The notes under the pieces were generated by a model that was not told the origin of the DNA, ran no database searches, and saw nothing but the letters and a program-made list of their open reading frames with translations. From NCBI GenBank assembly GCA_024404435.1, contig JAKSPW010000001.1:1-23949 (forward strand): a DNA stretch of 23,949 bases, read 5' to 3'. The first letter of the stretch is position 1. Each line of letters begins with the position of its first letter. Shown piece after piece: positions 15,999 through 22,967 of this stretch. Made by a program: the position numbers and the translations under genes. Source of the DNA: Clostridia bacterium. Its GTDB lineage: Bacteria; Bacillota; Clostridia; Oscillospirales; CAG-272.

Positions 15999-16030
15999 AA
16001 ATACCCTTGTGCTCTGCACAAGGGTATTTT
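15999..16030 (+). terminator. Hairpin at the end of the glycan operon, weak or partial terminator
   Basis: Arms 15999-16012 and 16016-16029 pair perfectly over 14 bp (core ATACCCTTGTGC) with a TCT loop. Only four T (16027-16030) follow or lie at its foot, and then GAAAAGGA begins, so the U run is short. The hairpin ends just before the ribosome binding site of the next gene. It may trim expression rather than stop it. Confidence 0.7.
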
Positions 16031-16044
16031 GAAAAGGACAAAAA

Positions 16045-16962
16045 ATGACAAAAGAACAGTATCTGAAAAATCTTGAGGTCCCGACGGGGCTCATTGACGT
16101 CGTGCTCGACACGGACACATATAATGAGATCGACGACCAGTTCGCGCTCTCCTATATGCTCCGCTCGAAGGAGAAGCTGAACTGCGTCGCGATCTATGCG
16201 GCTCCGTTCAAAAACGAAAAGGCAGACGATCCCGAGGAGGGAATGCTCAAAAGCTATGACGAGATAAAGAAGCTCCTCACGCTCTGCGAAGAGGAGAGAC
16301 TGAACGACGTCGTGTTCAAGGGCTCGACCCGATACCTGCCCGACGAGAAAACACCCGTCGACTCCGACGCCGCGAGAGATCTGTGCGAGAGAGCGATGAA
16401 ATATTCCCCCGAAAAGCCGCTTTACGTCGTTGCGATCGGCGCGATCACGAATATCGGCTCCGCTCTCCTGATGAAGCCGGAGATAGCCGAAAATATCGTC
16501 GTCGTATGGCTCGGCGGCGCGGCGCATCACAAGCCGCACACGATGGAGTTCAATATGATCCAGGATTACGCCGCAGCCCGTGTGGTCATGGGCAGCGCAG
16601 CTCCGTTCGTTCAGCTCCCGTGCTGGGGCGTTGTGACGGAATTCACCGTTTCCGGCGCCGACCTCGAAAAGTGGGTCATCGGTCACGGCAAGCTCGGGGA
16701 TTACCTCGCCAATAACACGATAAAAGAAGCCGAAAGCTACGCCGCCGGCACTCCGTGGACGAGAGTCATCTGGGACGTTTGCGCCGTCGCGTGGCTGCTC
16801 AATGACGATAAGAGGTTCATGCATTCGGACGTCCGTCCGGTCAGACTCCCGGGTTACGACCACAAATACGAATCCGAACCGATCGACAAGGAACAGAGGT
16901 ACGTCGACGAGATCTACCGCGACGCCCTGATGACCGATCTGTTCAGAAAAATCACGGAATAA
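16045..16962 (+). CDS. Nucleoside hydrolase (IunH-like family), substrate uncertain
   Basis: A 305-residue cytoplasmic protein of the inosine/uridine-preferring nucleoside hydrolase fold, which cleaves N-glycosidic bonds of ribosides with a bound Ca2+. The N-terminal metal cluster reads VVLDTDTYNEIDDQFALSYM, a variant of the classical DTDxxxDDxxA signature with an inserted YNE. Later blocks fit the family: VVAIGAITNIGSALL (AxGPLTNIA equivalent), NIVVVWLGGAAHH, HTMEFNMIQDYAAARVVM, and WDVCAVAWLL, where the Asp supplies the last Ca2+ ligand. AGGA lies 6 nt before the ATG. It follows the glycan operon by 55 nt across a weak hairpin and ends in a strong terminator (16972-17009). It may act on nucleosides or on another N-riboside or glycosylamine imported by the neighbouring system; the sequence does not decide this. 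Confidence 0.87.
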   Translation: MTKEQYLKNLEVPTGLIDVVLDTDTYNEIDDQFALSYMLRSKEKLNCVAIYAAPFKNEKADDPEEGMLKSYDEIKKLLTLCEEERLNDVVFKGSTRYLPDEKTPVDSDAARDLCERAMKYSPEKPLYVVAIGAITNIGSALLMKPEIAENIVVVWLGGAAHHKPHTMEFNMIQDYAAARVVMGSAAPFVQLPCWGVVTEFTVSGADLEKWVIGHGKLGDYLANNTIKEAESYAAGTPWTRVIWDVCAVAWLLNDDKRFMHSDVRPVRLPGYDHKYESEPIDKEQRYVDEIYRDALMTDLFRKITE

Positions 16963-16971
16963 CAGTTCCCT

Positions 16972-17009
16972 CGGGACCGCTTCTCAGGAGTCGGTCCCGC
17001 GATTTTTTT
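16972..17009 (+). terminator. Rho-independent terminator after the nucleoside hydrolase
   Basis: CGGGACCG (16972-16979) pairs with CGGTCCCG (16992-16999) around a 12-nt loop and is followed by GCGA-type bases and seven T (17003-17009). The stem starts 9 nt after the stop codon. Confidence 0.87.
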
Positions 17010-17112
17010 GCGGAATTTTTCAAAAAAACGTAACTTTTCGCGTTTTTTTGCGTCTGTATATACAGAGAGAAAAATTGTGTCGGAAAAGTGCGAAAATCTT
17101 TGTTTTTGAGTA

Positions 17113-17141
17113 TTGACACGAGTCTTTCCGAGTGATAAACT
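17113..17141 (+). promoter_or_regulatory. Promoter of the beta-lactamase-fold hydrolase gene
   Basis: A perfect -35 TTGACA (17113-17118) is followed at 17 bp by TAAACT (17136-17141), a 4/6 match to the -10 box. TATTAT at 17141-17146 is an alternative with too long a spacer. The next start codon is at 17232. Confidence 0.65.
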
Positions 17142-17175
17142 ATTATAGGATAAATACGGTTTTTTACGAATTTTT

Positions 17176-17194
17176 TCCGCCCGATACGGGCGGA
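17176..17194 (+). promoter_or_regulatory. Leader hairpin upstream of the beta-lactamase-fold hydrolase
   Basis: TCCGCCCG (17176-17183) and CGGGCGGA (17187-17194) form an 8-bp GC-rich stem with an ATA loop, followed by four T. It lies between the promoter and the start codon. It resembles a weak intrinsic terminator and could attenuate transcription. Confidence 0.5.
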
Positions 17195-17231
17195 TTTTAA
17201 GATAAATTTGCTTTCGGAGACCTGCGATTTG

Positions 17232-18392
17232 ATGAAAAAGATTATCTTCCTTGTAGTATCGGCGGTACTGATCGTCGCGCTCAGCGGCGACACCTTCGGC
17301 ATCCGCATGGGCATTGTTGACGACGTGCCGGAAAGAAGCTCCGCTCAGTCGACCGATTCCGTCGACGTCGAGCCCGAAACCGAGACGGAGCCCGCGACGG
17401 AGCCCGCTCCGGCCACGACGGAAACTCCGACGGAGACGCCGACGAGTGAACCCGTAACGGAGATGCCGACGGAAACGGAATCGGAGACCGAGCCCGCGAC
17501 GGAGCCGGTGACCGAGACGACCGCGCCGGAAACGACGGCGACGGAGACTGAGTCCACCGCGCCGGAAACGGAGGGAAAACCCAAGAGTCCGTACGGCGAG
17601 ATCACCTATTGGGGCAAATACTCCGACGAGCAGATAAAGACTCTCAAGGAGATCGAAGATCTCATCGCGTTCTATCACCTGCCGATATCCGTGATGGGTA
17701 TCACCCTCGACGGCTGGAATACGTTCAGCTACAACGCATATCAGACTTATTTCTCCGCGTGCACGATCAAGGCGCCGTACGTCCTTTCGGTGCTCAAATA
17801 CATGGAGAAGAACGGCATCAGCCTCGACACGAAGCTGAAATATGAAAAGAAGCACTTCCTCGAAGGCACGGGCAACATCCAGTACTCCTCGTTCGGCACG
17901 GAATACACGATCAGATATCTGATAAATCAGGCGCTGTCGATCAGCGACAACGTCGCGTACAACATGCTGAACGATCATTTCGGGAATCAGATACACGACG
18001 AATACATGATCGAGCTCGGATGTCCGTCGCTCGTGCTCGTCCCGGCGGGGATATGGGCTGTCAACAGCAACGTCCGCGACTTCGCGGTCTGCTGGCAGGA
18101 GATCTGCCGATACTTCGACACGGGAAGCGAATACGCGATGTGCATGAAGGACGCGTGCACGAACACGGGCTACAATTACGCCTGCCTGAACATGACCGAA
18201 TGGAGCTACTCCCACAAATCGGGTGACAACTACGACGAAACGCCGCGCGACGCGCACAACGACGTATGCGTCATCTGGAAGGAGAGACCGTACATCCTTG
18301 CGATCTTCTCGGAAGCTGATTACAGAGACTCGCAGACGTGCGATATAATCACTCAGATCGCCAACAAGGTACACTACTCGCTCTGGCCGTAA
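17232..18392 (+). CDS. Secreted or membrane-anchored beta-lactamase/PBP-fold hydrolase with Cys at the nucleophile position
   Basis: A 386-residue protein. Residues 1 to about 23 (MKKIIFLVVSAVLIVALSGD then TFG) are a signal peptide or anchor. Residues about 36-116 are a low-complexity stalk made almost only of Thr, Glu, Pro and Ala with some Ser. The rest resembles class A beta-lactamase-like serine hydrolases: YFSACTIKAPYVLSVLKYME (SxxK region), SISDNVAYNML (SDN, 238-240) and HKSGDN (KSG, 329-331). At the position of the catalytic Ser the codon is TGC, giving C177-T-I-K180. A substrate among peptidoglycan stem peptides is a guess; antibiotic resistance is not implied. The ATG at 17232 is chosen because it begins the signal peptide; the GGAG at 17216 is 12 nt away, so initiation may be weak. 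It is flanked by its own promoter and terminator. Confidence 0.8.
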   Translation: MKKIIFLVVSAVLIVALSGDTFGIRMGIVDDVPERSSAQSTDSVDVEPETETEPATEPAPATTETPTETPTSEPVTEMPTETESETEPATEPVTETTAPETTATETESTAPETEGKPKSPYGEITYWGKYSDEQIKTLKEIEDLIAFYHLPISVMGITLDGWNTFSYNAYQTYFSACTIKAPYVLSVLKYMEKNGISLDTKLKYEKKHFLEGTGNIQYSSFGTEYTIRYLINQALSISDNVAYNMLNDHFGNQIHDEYMIELGCPSLVLVPAGIWAVNSNVRDFAVCWQEICRYFDTGSEYAMCMKDACTNTGYNYACLNMTEWSYSHKSGDNYDETPRDAHNDVCVIWKERPYILAIFSEADYRDSQTCDIITQIANKVHYSLWP

Positions 18393-18397
18393 AAACT

Positions 18398-18428
18398 GCC
18401 GCAAATGCATTGCATTTGCGGCTTTTTT
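18398..18428 (+). terminator. Rho-independent terminator of the hydrolase gene
   Basis: GCCGCAAATGC (18398-18408) pairs perfectly with GCATTTGCGGC (18412-18422) over 11 bp with an ATT loop, followed by six T (18423-18428). It begins 5 nt after the stop codon. Confidence 0.92.
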
Positions 18429-18437
18429 GTATGTCAG

Positions 18438-18611
18438 CGCATTCGCTCTGCCTCTTTTCAAAAGTTTTTCGTCCCTCTTTTTTTTAAAAAAAGGAGGGCG
18501 GGTGTGGGCAGAGCCCACAAAAGAAATGCCGCAGCAAGTGCTGCTCGCCCTTGACCCCGCCACTTTTTGAAAAAAGTGGACAAAAACTTCAAAAAGGGGC
18601 AGAGCGGAGCG
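18438..18611. repeat. MITE-like element with imperfect terminal inverted repeats and nested hairpins
   Basis: The left end (18438-18474) and the complement of the right end (18578-18611) match closely: both contain CGCTCTGCC, a CTTTT run, then AGTTTTT and GTCC. Inside are further hairpins: a CCCTC/T-run against A-run/GGAGGG stem near 18471-18499, GTGGGC/GCCCAC with an AGA loop, GCAGC/GCTGC around AAGT, and CCACTTTTT/AAAAAGTGG near 18560-18579. There is no room for a transposase. It looks like a non-autonomous mobile or regulatory repeat. Confidence 0.6.
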
Positions 18612-18670
18612 AGTGAGGTGAGAGATCGGAAAAAGAAACCGCCGCCTTCCCAAAAAGGCGGGTGAAAAAC

Positions 18671-18699
18671 TTGAAAAAAAGTCCCGTATATGATAAAAT
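18671..18699 (+). promoter_or_regulatory. Sigma-A promoter of the YgiQ-family gene
   Basis: -35 TTGAAA (18671-18676) and -10 TAAAAT (18694-18699) are 17 bp apart, with a TGA extended -10 (18691-18693). The leader is short (about 25 nt) before the ATG at 18729. Confidence 0.8.
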
Positions 18700-18728
18700 G
18701 TAATTAACTATAAATACGGAGAATCATT

Positions 18729-20621
18729 ATGCCGTTTTTACCCGTAACACCCGAGGAGGTCCGCGCCGCAGGGCGCGAGGTCCCCGATTTCGTATACGTC
18801 TGCGGCGACGCCTACGTCGACCATCCGTCGTTCGGCGCCGCCATCATCACCCGCGTCCTTGAGGACGCAGGCTTTTTGTGCGCCGTTCTCGCTCAGCCCG
18901 ACTGGAAGACGGTCGACGACTTCAAAAAGTTCGGCCGCCCGCGCCTCGGCTTCCTCGTCTCATCGGGAAATATCGACTCGATGGTCGCGCACTATACGGC
19001 GGCGAAGAAAAAGAGAAGCGACGACTATTATTCCCCCGGAGGCAAGGCGGGACACCGTCCCGACCGCGCCCTCATCGTCTACTGCAACCGCATCCGCGAG
19101 GCGTACGGCGACGTGCCGATCCTCATCGGAGGCCTCGAAGCCTCCCTCAGACGCTTCGCCCACTACGATTACTGGTCAAATTCCGTCAGACGCAGCATCC
19201 TTATCGACAGCCGCGCCGACATTCTGATGTACGGCATGGGCGAAAAGACCGTCACAAGGCTCGCGACGCTTCTCGACCGCGGAGTGCCCGTCAAGAAGAT
19301 CCGCGACGTGCGCGGCACGGCGTATCTGTGCAAGGCGGGCGAGCTCGAGGTCCACTTCCCGACGGCAGACGCGGGAGACGTCCTTTGCGACGGAGTCCGC
19401 GGCTACGATTACGACACGCTGAAAAGCGACAAGGCGGCGTACGCGGAGGCGTTCAGAACGCAGTACAGAAACAACGATTCCGTCCACGGCAGGGCGATCG
19501 TCGAGTACTACGACGGACGCGCTCTCGTCGTGAATCCGCCGATGGAGCCGCTTGAGCGCGAGGAGCTCGACCGCGTTTACGCGCTCCCGTACATGAGGGA
19601 TTACCACCCGATGTACGAGAAGGACGGCGGCGTCCCCGCGATAAAAGAAGTCAAATTTTCGATCACGCACAACCGCGGCTGTTTCGGCGGCTGCAACTTC
19701 TGCGCACTCGCTTTCCATCAGGGACGTGCCGTGCGTTCGAGAAGCATAGAATCCTGCGTCGCGGAGGCGGAGAAGATCGCCGCGATGCCCGACTTCAAGG
19801 GATATATCCACGACGTCGGCGGCCCGACGGCGAACTTCCGTTATCCCGCCTGCAAAAAGCAGCTGACGGACGGTGTCTGTCCCGACAGACGGTGCCTCGT
19901 GCCGAAGCCGTGCCCGAACCTCATCGCGGACGAGAGCGAGTACGCCGAGCTGCTCGAGCGTATCGAAGCCGTGAAGGGCGTGAAAAAAGTCTTCGTGCGC
20001 TCCGGCATCCGCTTTGACTACATGCTCTGCGACAAGAGCGACGCGTTCTTCCGCCGTCTCGTCACGCACCACGTCAGCGGACAGCTGAAGGTCGCGCCCG
20101 AGCACTGCTCGCCGAACGTGCTCGGCAAAATGGGCAAGCCGACGGTCGAGACCTACGACAGATTCAGAGAAAAATTCTTTAGGCTGTCGGAGGAGGCGGG
20201 GCTCGAGCAGTATCTCGTCCCGTACCTCATGTCGAGCCATCCGGGAAGCACGATGGACGACGCTGCATCCCTTGCGCTCTACACGAAAAAGATCGGACTC
20301 GCGCCCGAGCAGGTGCAGGATTTCTACCCGACACCGGGAACTGCGTCGACGGTCATGTTCTACACCGGCATCGACCCGTTCACGAAGAAAAAGGTCTACA
20401 CACCGACCGATTATAACGAAAAAATGCTCCAGCGCGCCCTTCTTCAGTGGCGGCGCCCGGAGAACAGAAAAAAGATAAAGGAAGCCGAAAAATACTGCTC
20501 AGACGAGGGCAAAAAGATGCTACGGAGCCTTGCCGGCGGCAGACCGCCCGAAAAGACGAAAACGGACGGCAGGCCAGCGGCAAAAGGCAAAAATACGCGG
20601 AAAGGCGGCAGGAAACGTTGA
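18729..20621 (+). CDS. ygiQ: YgiQ-family radical SAM protein
   Basis: A 630-residue cytoplasmic protein of the YgiQ (UPF0313) family. It begins MPFLPVTPEEVRAAGREVPD and keeps the family blocks CGDAYVDHPSFGAAIITRVL and GGLEASLRRFAHYDYWSNSV. The radical SAM 4Fe-4S motif is NRGCFGGCNFCAL, with cysteines at about residues 318, 322 and 325 (CxxxCxxC). Further motifs include SGQLKVAPEHCSPNVLGKMG and LVPYLMSSHPGSTM. The reaction catalysed by this family is not established to my knowledge. The last 45 residues are Lys/Arg/Gly-rich (GRPAAKGKNTRKGGRKR) and may bind nucleic acid or simply be a tail. CGGAG lies 7 nt before the ATG and a good promoter is upstream. Its TGA overlaps the TTG start of the next gene by 4 nt, so the two are probably translationally coupled. 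Confidence 0.93.
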   Translation: MPFLPVTPEEVRAAGREVPDFVYVCGDAYVDHPSFGAAIITRVLEDAGFLCAVLAQPDWKTVDDFKKFGRPRLGFLVSSGNIDSMVAHYTAAKKKRSDDYYSPGGKAGHRPDRALIVYCNRIREAYGDVPILIGGLEASLRRFAHYDYWSNSVRRSILIDSRADILMYGMGEKTVTRLATLLDRGVPVKKIRDVRGTAYLCKAGELEVHFPTADAGDVLCDGVRGYDYDTLKSDKAAYAEAFRTQYRNNDSVHGRAIVEYYDGRALVVNPPMEPLEREELDRVYALPYMRDYHPMYEKDGGVPAIKEVKFSITHNRGCFGGCNFCALAFHQGRAVRSRSIESCVAEAEKIAAMPDFKGYIHDVGGPTANFRYPACKKQLTDGVCPDRRCLVPKPCPNLIADESEYAELLERIEAVKGVKKVFVRSGIRFDYMLCDKSDAFFRRLVTHHVSGQLKVAPEHCSPNVLGKMGKPTVETYDRFREKFFRLSEEAGLEQYLVPYLMSSHPGSTMDDAASLALYTKKIGLAPEQVQDFYPTPGTASTVMFYTGIDPFTKKKVYTPTDYNEKMLQRALLQWRRPENRKKIKEAEKYCSDEGKKMLRSLAGGRPPEKTKTDGRPAAKGKNTRKGGRKR

Positions 20622-22954
20622 AAATACTGATGGTAACGATGGCGATGGATATCGGCGGAGCCGAGACTCACATCCTTGAGCTGTCGAGAGAACTGAAAAA
20701 GAGAGGGCTCGACGTGACGGTCGCCTCCAACGGCGGCGCGTACGAGAAGGAGCTCGCCGCGGCGGGCATCGGACACGTGAAGGTACCGTGCAACAGCAAG
20801 AGCCCCGTCTCCATGCTGAAGTCGTACCGCAAGCTGAAAAAACTGATCCTCGAGGAAAAATACGACGTCGTGCACGCTCACGCGAGGATCCCCGCGTTCA
20901 TCTGCGAAAAGCTGTGGAAAAAATATCACTTCCGCTTCGTGACAACGGCGCATTGGGTGTTCAACCCGGGCTTCCCGTACAACATCCTCACGAAATGGGG
21001 AGAAAAATCGCTTGCGGTATCCGACGACATCAAGAAATATCTCGTAGACAACTACGGTATCGATCCCGATAACGTGAGAGTGACGATCAACGGCATCGAC
21101 CTTGAAAAATTTTCAAAGGATACCGACTGGTCGGAGATCGAAAAAGAGTATTCGCTCGACAGATCGAAGACGCGCATCGTGTACGTCAGCCGCATGGACG
21201 TCGACAGAAGCTACGCGGCGCACCGGCTCATCGAGGTCACGCCGGCTCTCGCGGAGGAATTTCCCGATCTCGAGGTGGTAGTGGTCGGCGGCGGCAACGA
21301 CTTCGACGCAGTTAAGACCGAGGCGGACGCCGTAAACGAAAAGCTCGGACGGCGCGTCGTCGTCATGACGGGCGCGAGGACGGATATCAACCGTTTCGCG
21401 GCGTCGGGAGACCTGTTCGTGGGTGTCAGCCGTGCCGCGCTCGAGGCGATGGCGTGCGAGAAGCCGTGCATCATCGCGGGCAACGAGGGCTACATAGGCA
21501 TCTTCGACGAGGACAAGCTGCAGGTCTCCTTCGACACGAACTTCTGCTGCCGCGGCTGTGAGGAAACGACGAGCGAAAATCTGCTTCGCGACGTCAGGGC
21601 GGTGCTCCGTGCTTCTCCCGAGGAGAGAGCAAGGCTCGGTGCCTTCGCACGCGAGACGGTGAAAACTCACTACTCGATGAAGACGATGGCGGACGACGCG
21701 ATGAAGCTCTACGTCTCCGCAATAAAGAAAAAAGGCACGAACGACGTCGACGAGGCCGAGTTCGCGGACATAGAAGAATATCTTGAATTCAATCCGCTCT
21801 GCACGAAGAAGACGCGCTCCGACGTCGTGATCTCGGGCTACTACGGATTCTCCAACATGGGCGACGACAGCATCCTGTCGACGATCATCACGAAGTTAAG
21901 CGAGAGGGCGCCCGGCATCCGCATCACCGCGCTGACGAAGAATCCGAAAACGGACACGGTCCGCTTCGGCATCCGCTGCATCAGCAGGACGAACGCATTT
22001 GCGATCATCCGTGAGATGAGGCACTCGAGAGTGCTGATCTCCGGCGGCGGCAGTCTCTTTCAGGACAGCACGAGCAGCAAGAGCCTGAAATACTACGCTC
22101 TGATAGTCAACACGGCGCGCCGCCTCGGCATGAAGACTTACGTCTACGCGAACGGCGTCGGTACGATATATTCGGACAAGAACAAGCGTCTCACCGCGAA
22201 GACCGTGTCGAAGTGCGACCTCGTCACGGTGCGCGACGAGCAGAGCGTCAGGGAACTGACCTCCATCGGCGTCGACGGAAAGATGGTCACGCTGACCGCC
22301 GATCCCGCGTTCATGATGGATCTGACGGAGAACATCGAGGGCGAAAAGAAGACGGCTGCCGTCATCGGCGAAGACAAAAAATACTTCGTCGTCTCGCTCC
22401 GTCGGTTTGAGGGAGTCCAGAGACTCGCGTACGACGAGACGGCTTTCCTCGGCGAGATCGTACCCGCGTTTGCAAGGATCGCGAAGGAATACGGCATCAT
22501 GCCGATGTTCGTTCTCATGCAGCCGGATCTCGACTCTGCCGTCTCGGCCGAGGCGAGCAGGCTCCTGCGCGAAAAATACGGCGTGGAATCCGCCGTCGTC
22601 GCGCCGGGTGACGTATCCGAGCTCATGTCGATACTGAAGGGCGGAAGCATCCTCCGCGGTGCGGAGTTCGTCTGCTCGATGAGACTTCACACGCTCATTT
22701 ACGCGTCGAGCGTGTCCGTGCCGGTCATCGGTCTGTCGATCGACCCGAAGATCGATGCGTTCACGGCGGCACTCAGCCACGCCGCTCTGTTCCGCATACC
22801 GGACACGAAGGAAGACGGTCTCTGCGAAGCTTTGAGCCGTACCGTCGAACAGCACGAGTCCGTCAGAGCTGAGATCGAGGCACAGACGCTCGGTTTCCGT
22901 CACATGGCGGAGCACGACGTCGGGAACGTGATAAAACTGCTCGGAAGGCAATAA
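20618..22954 (+). CDS. csaB: Fusion of GT4 glycosyltransferase and CsaB-type polysaccharide pyruvyl transferase
   Basis: A 778-residue two-domain protein. Residues 1 to about 370 are a GT-B glycosyltransferase of family 4: KILMVTMAMDIGGAETHILE at the start, HAHARIPAF, INGIDLEKFS, and the nucleotide-sugar region SRAALEAMACEKPCIIAGNE. Residues about 401-778 are a polysaccharide pyruvyl transferase: VVISGYYGFSNMGDDSILST, VLISGGGSLFQDSTSSKSLK, YVYANGVGTIYS and SMRLHTLIYASS. CsaB adds pyruvate ketals to secondary cell-wall polysaccharide, the ligand for SLH-domain surface proteins; the first domain may build the same polymer. The frame is open further upstream, but the TTG at 20618 gives the expected GT4 N-terminus, overlaps the previous stop as TTGA and has AGGA 4 nt upstream. 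The two domains share one uninterrupted frame, so this is not an artefact of a lost stop. Acceptor and sugar are unknown. Confidence 0.87.
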   Translation: MKILMVTMAMDIGGAETHILELSRELKKRGLDVTVASNGGAYEKELAAAGIGHVKVPCNSKSPVSMLKSYRKLKKLILEEKYDVVHAHARIPAFICEKLWKKYHFRFVTTAHWVFNPGFPYNILTKWGEKSLAVSDDIKKYLVDNYGIDPDNVRVTINGIDLEKFSKDTDWSEIEKEYSLDRSKTRIVYVSRMDVDRSYAAHRLIEVTPALAEEFPDLEVVVVGGGNDFDAVKTEADAVNEKLGRRVVVMTGARTDINRFAASGDLFVGVSRAALEAMACEKPCIIAGNEGYIGIFDEDKLQVSFDTNFCCRGCEETTSENLLRDVRAVLRASPEERARLGAFARETVKTHYSMKTMADDAMKLYVSAIKKKGTNDVDEAEFADIEEYLEFNPLCTKKTRSDVVISGYYGFSNMGDDSILSTIITKLSERAPGIRITALTKNPKTDTVRFGIRCISRTNAFAIIREMRHSRVLISGGGSLFQDSTSSKSLKYYALIVNTARRLGMKTYVYANGVGTIYSDKNKRLTAKTVSKCDLVTVRDEQSVRELTSIGVDGKMVTLTADPAFMMDLTENIEGEKKTAAVIGEDKKYFVVSLRRFEGVQRLAYDETAFLGEIVPAFARIAKEYGIMPMFVLMQPDLDSAVSAEASRLLREKYGVESAVVAPGDVSELMSILKGGSILRGAEFVCSMRLHTLIYASSVSVPVIGLSIDPKIDAFTAALSHAALFRIPDTKEDGLCEALSRTVEQHESVRAEIEAQTLGFRHMAEHDVGNVIKLLGRQ

Positions 22955-22967
22955 TCGGAGGATAACA

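Larger units (their letters stand above)
18393..18728. other. Gene-free stretch with terminator, inverted-repeat element and promoter
   Basis: This 336-bp gap carries the terminator at 18398-18428, the inverted-repeat element at 18438-18611, a purine-rich stretch with GAGCGGAGCGAGTGAGGTGA (18602-18621), and the promoter at 18671-18699. No coding sequence was recognised. Confidence 0.75.

Noticed and set aside
17232..18392. Annotation as an antibiotic-resistance beta-lactamase.
   Set aside because: Only the fold motifs are shared; the nucleophile is Cys and the long stalk fits a wall-associated enzyme, so a resistance role is unsupported.
16914..18653. A 579-codon minus-strand open frame opposite the beta-lactamase-fold hydrolase.
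   Set aside because: Its Arg/Leu/Gly-rich repeats are simply the complement of the Thr/Pro/Glu stalk, and it runs through terminators.
20447..20617. Extended N-terminus of the glycosyltransferase fusion starting inside ygiQ.
   Set aside because: The extra 57 residues would overlap the ygiQ coding region in another frame and do not resemble a GT4 N-terminus; the TTG at 20618 fits both the family and gene coupling.
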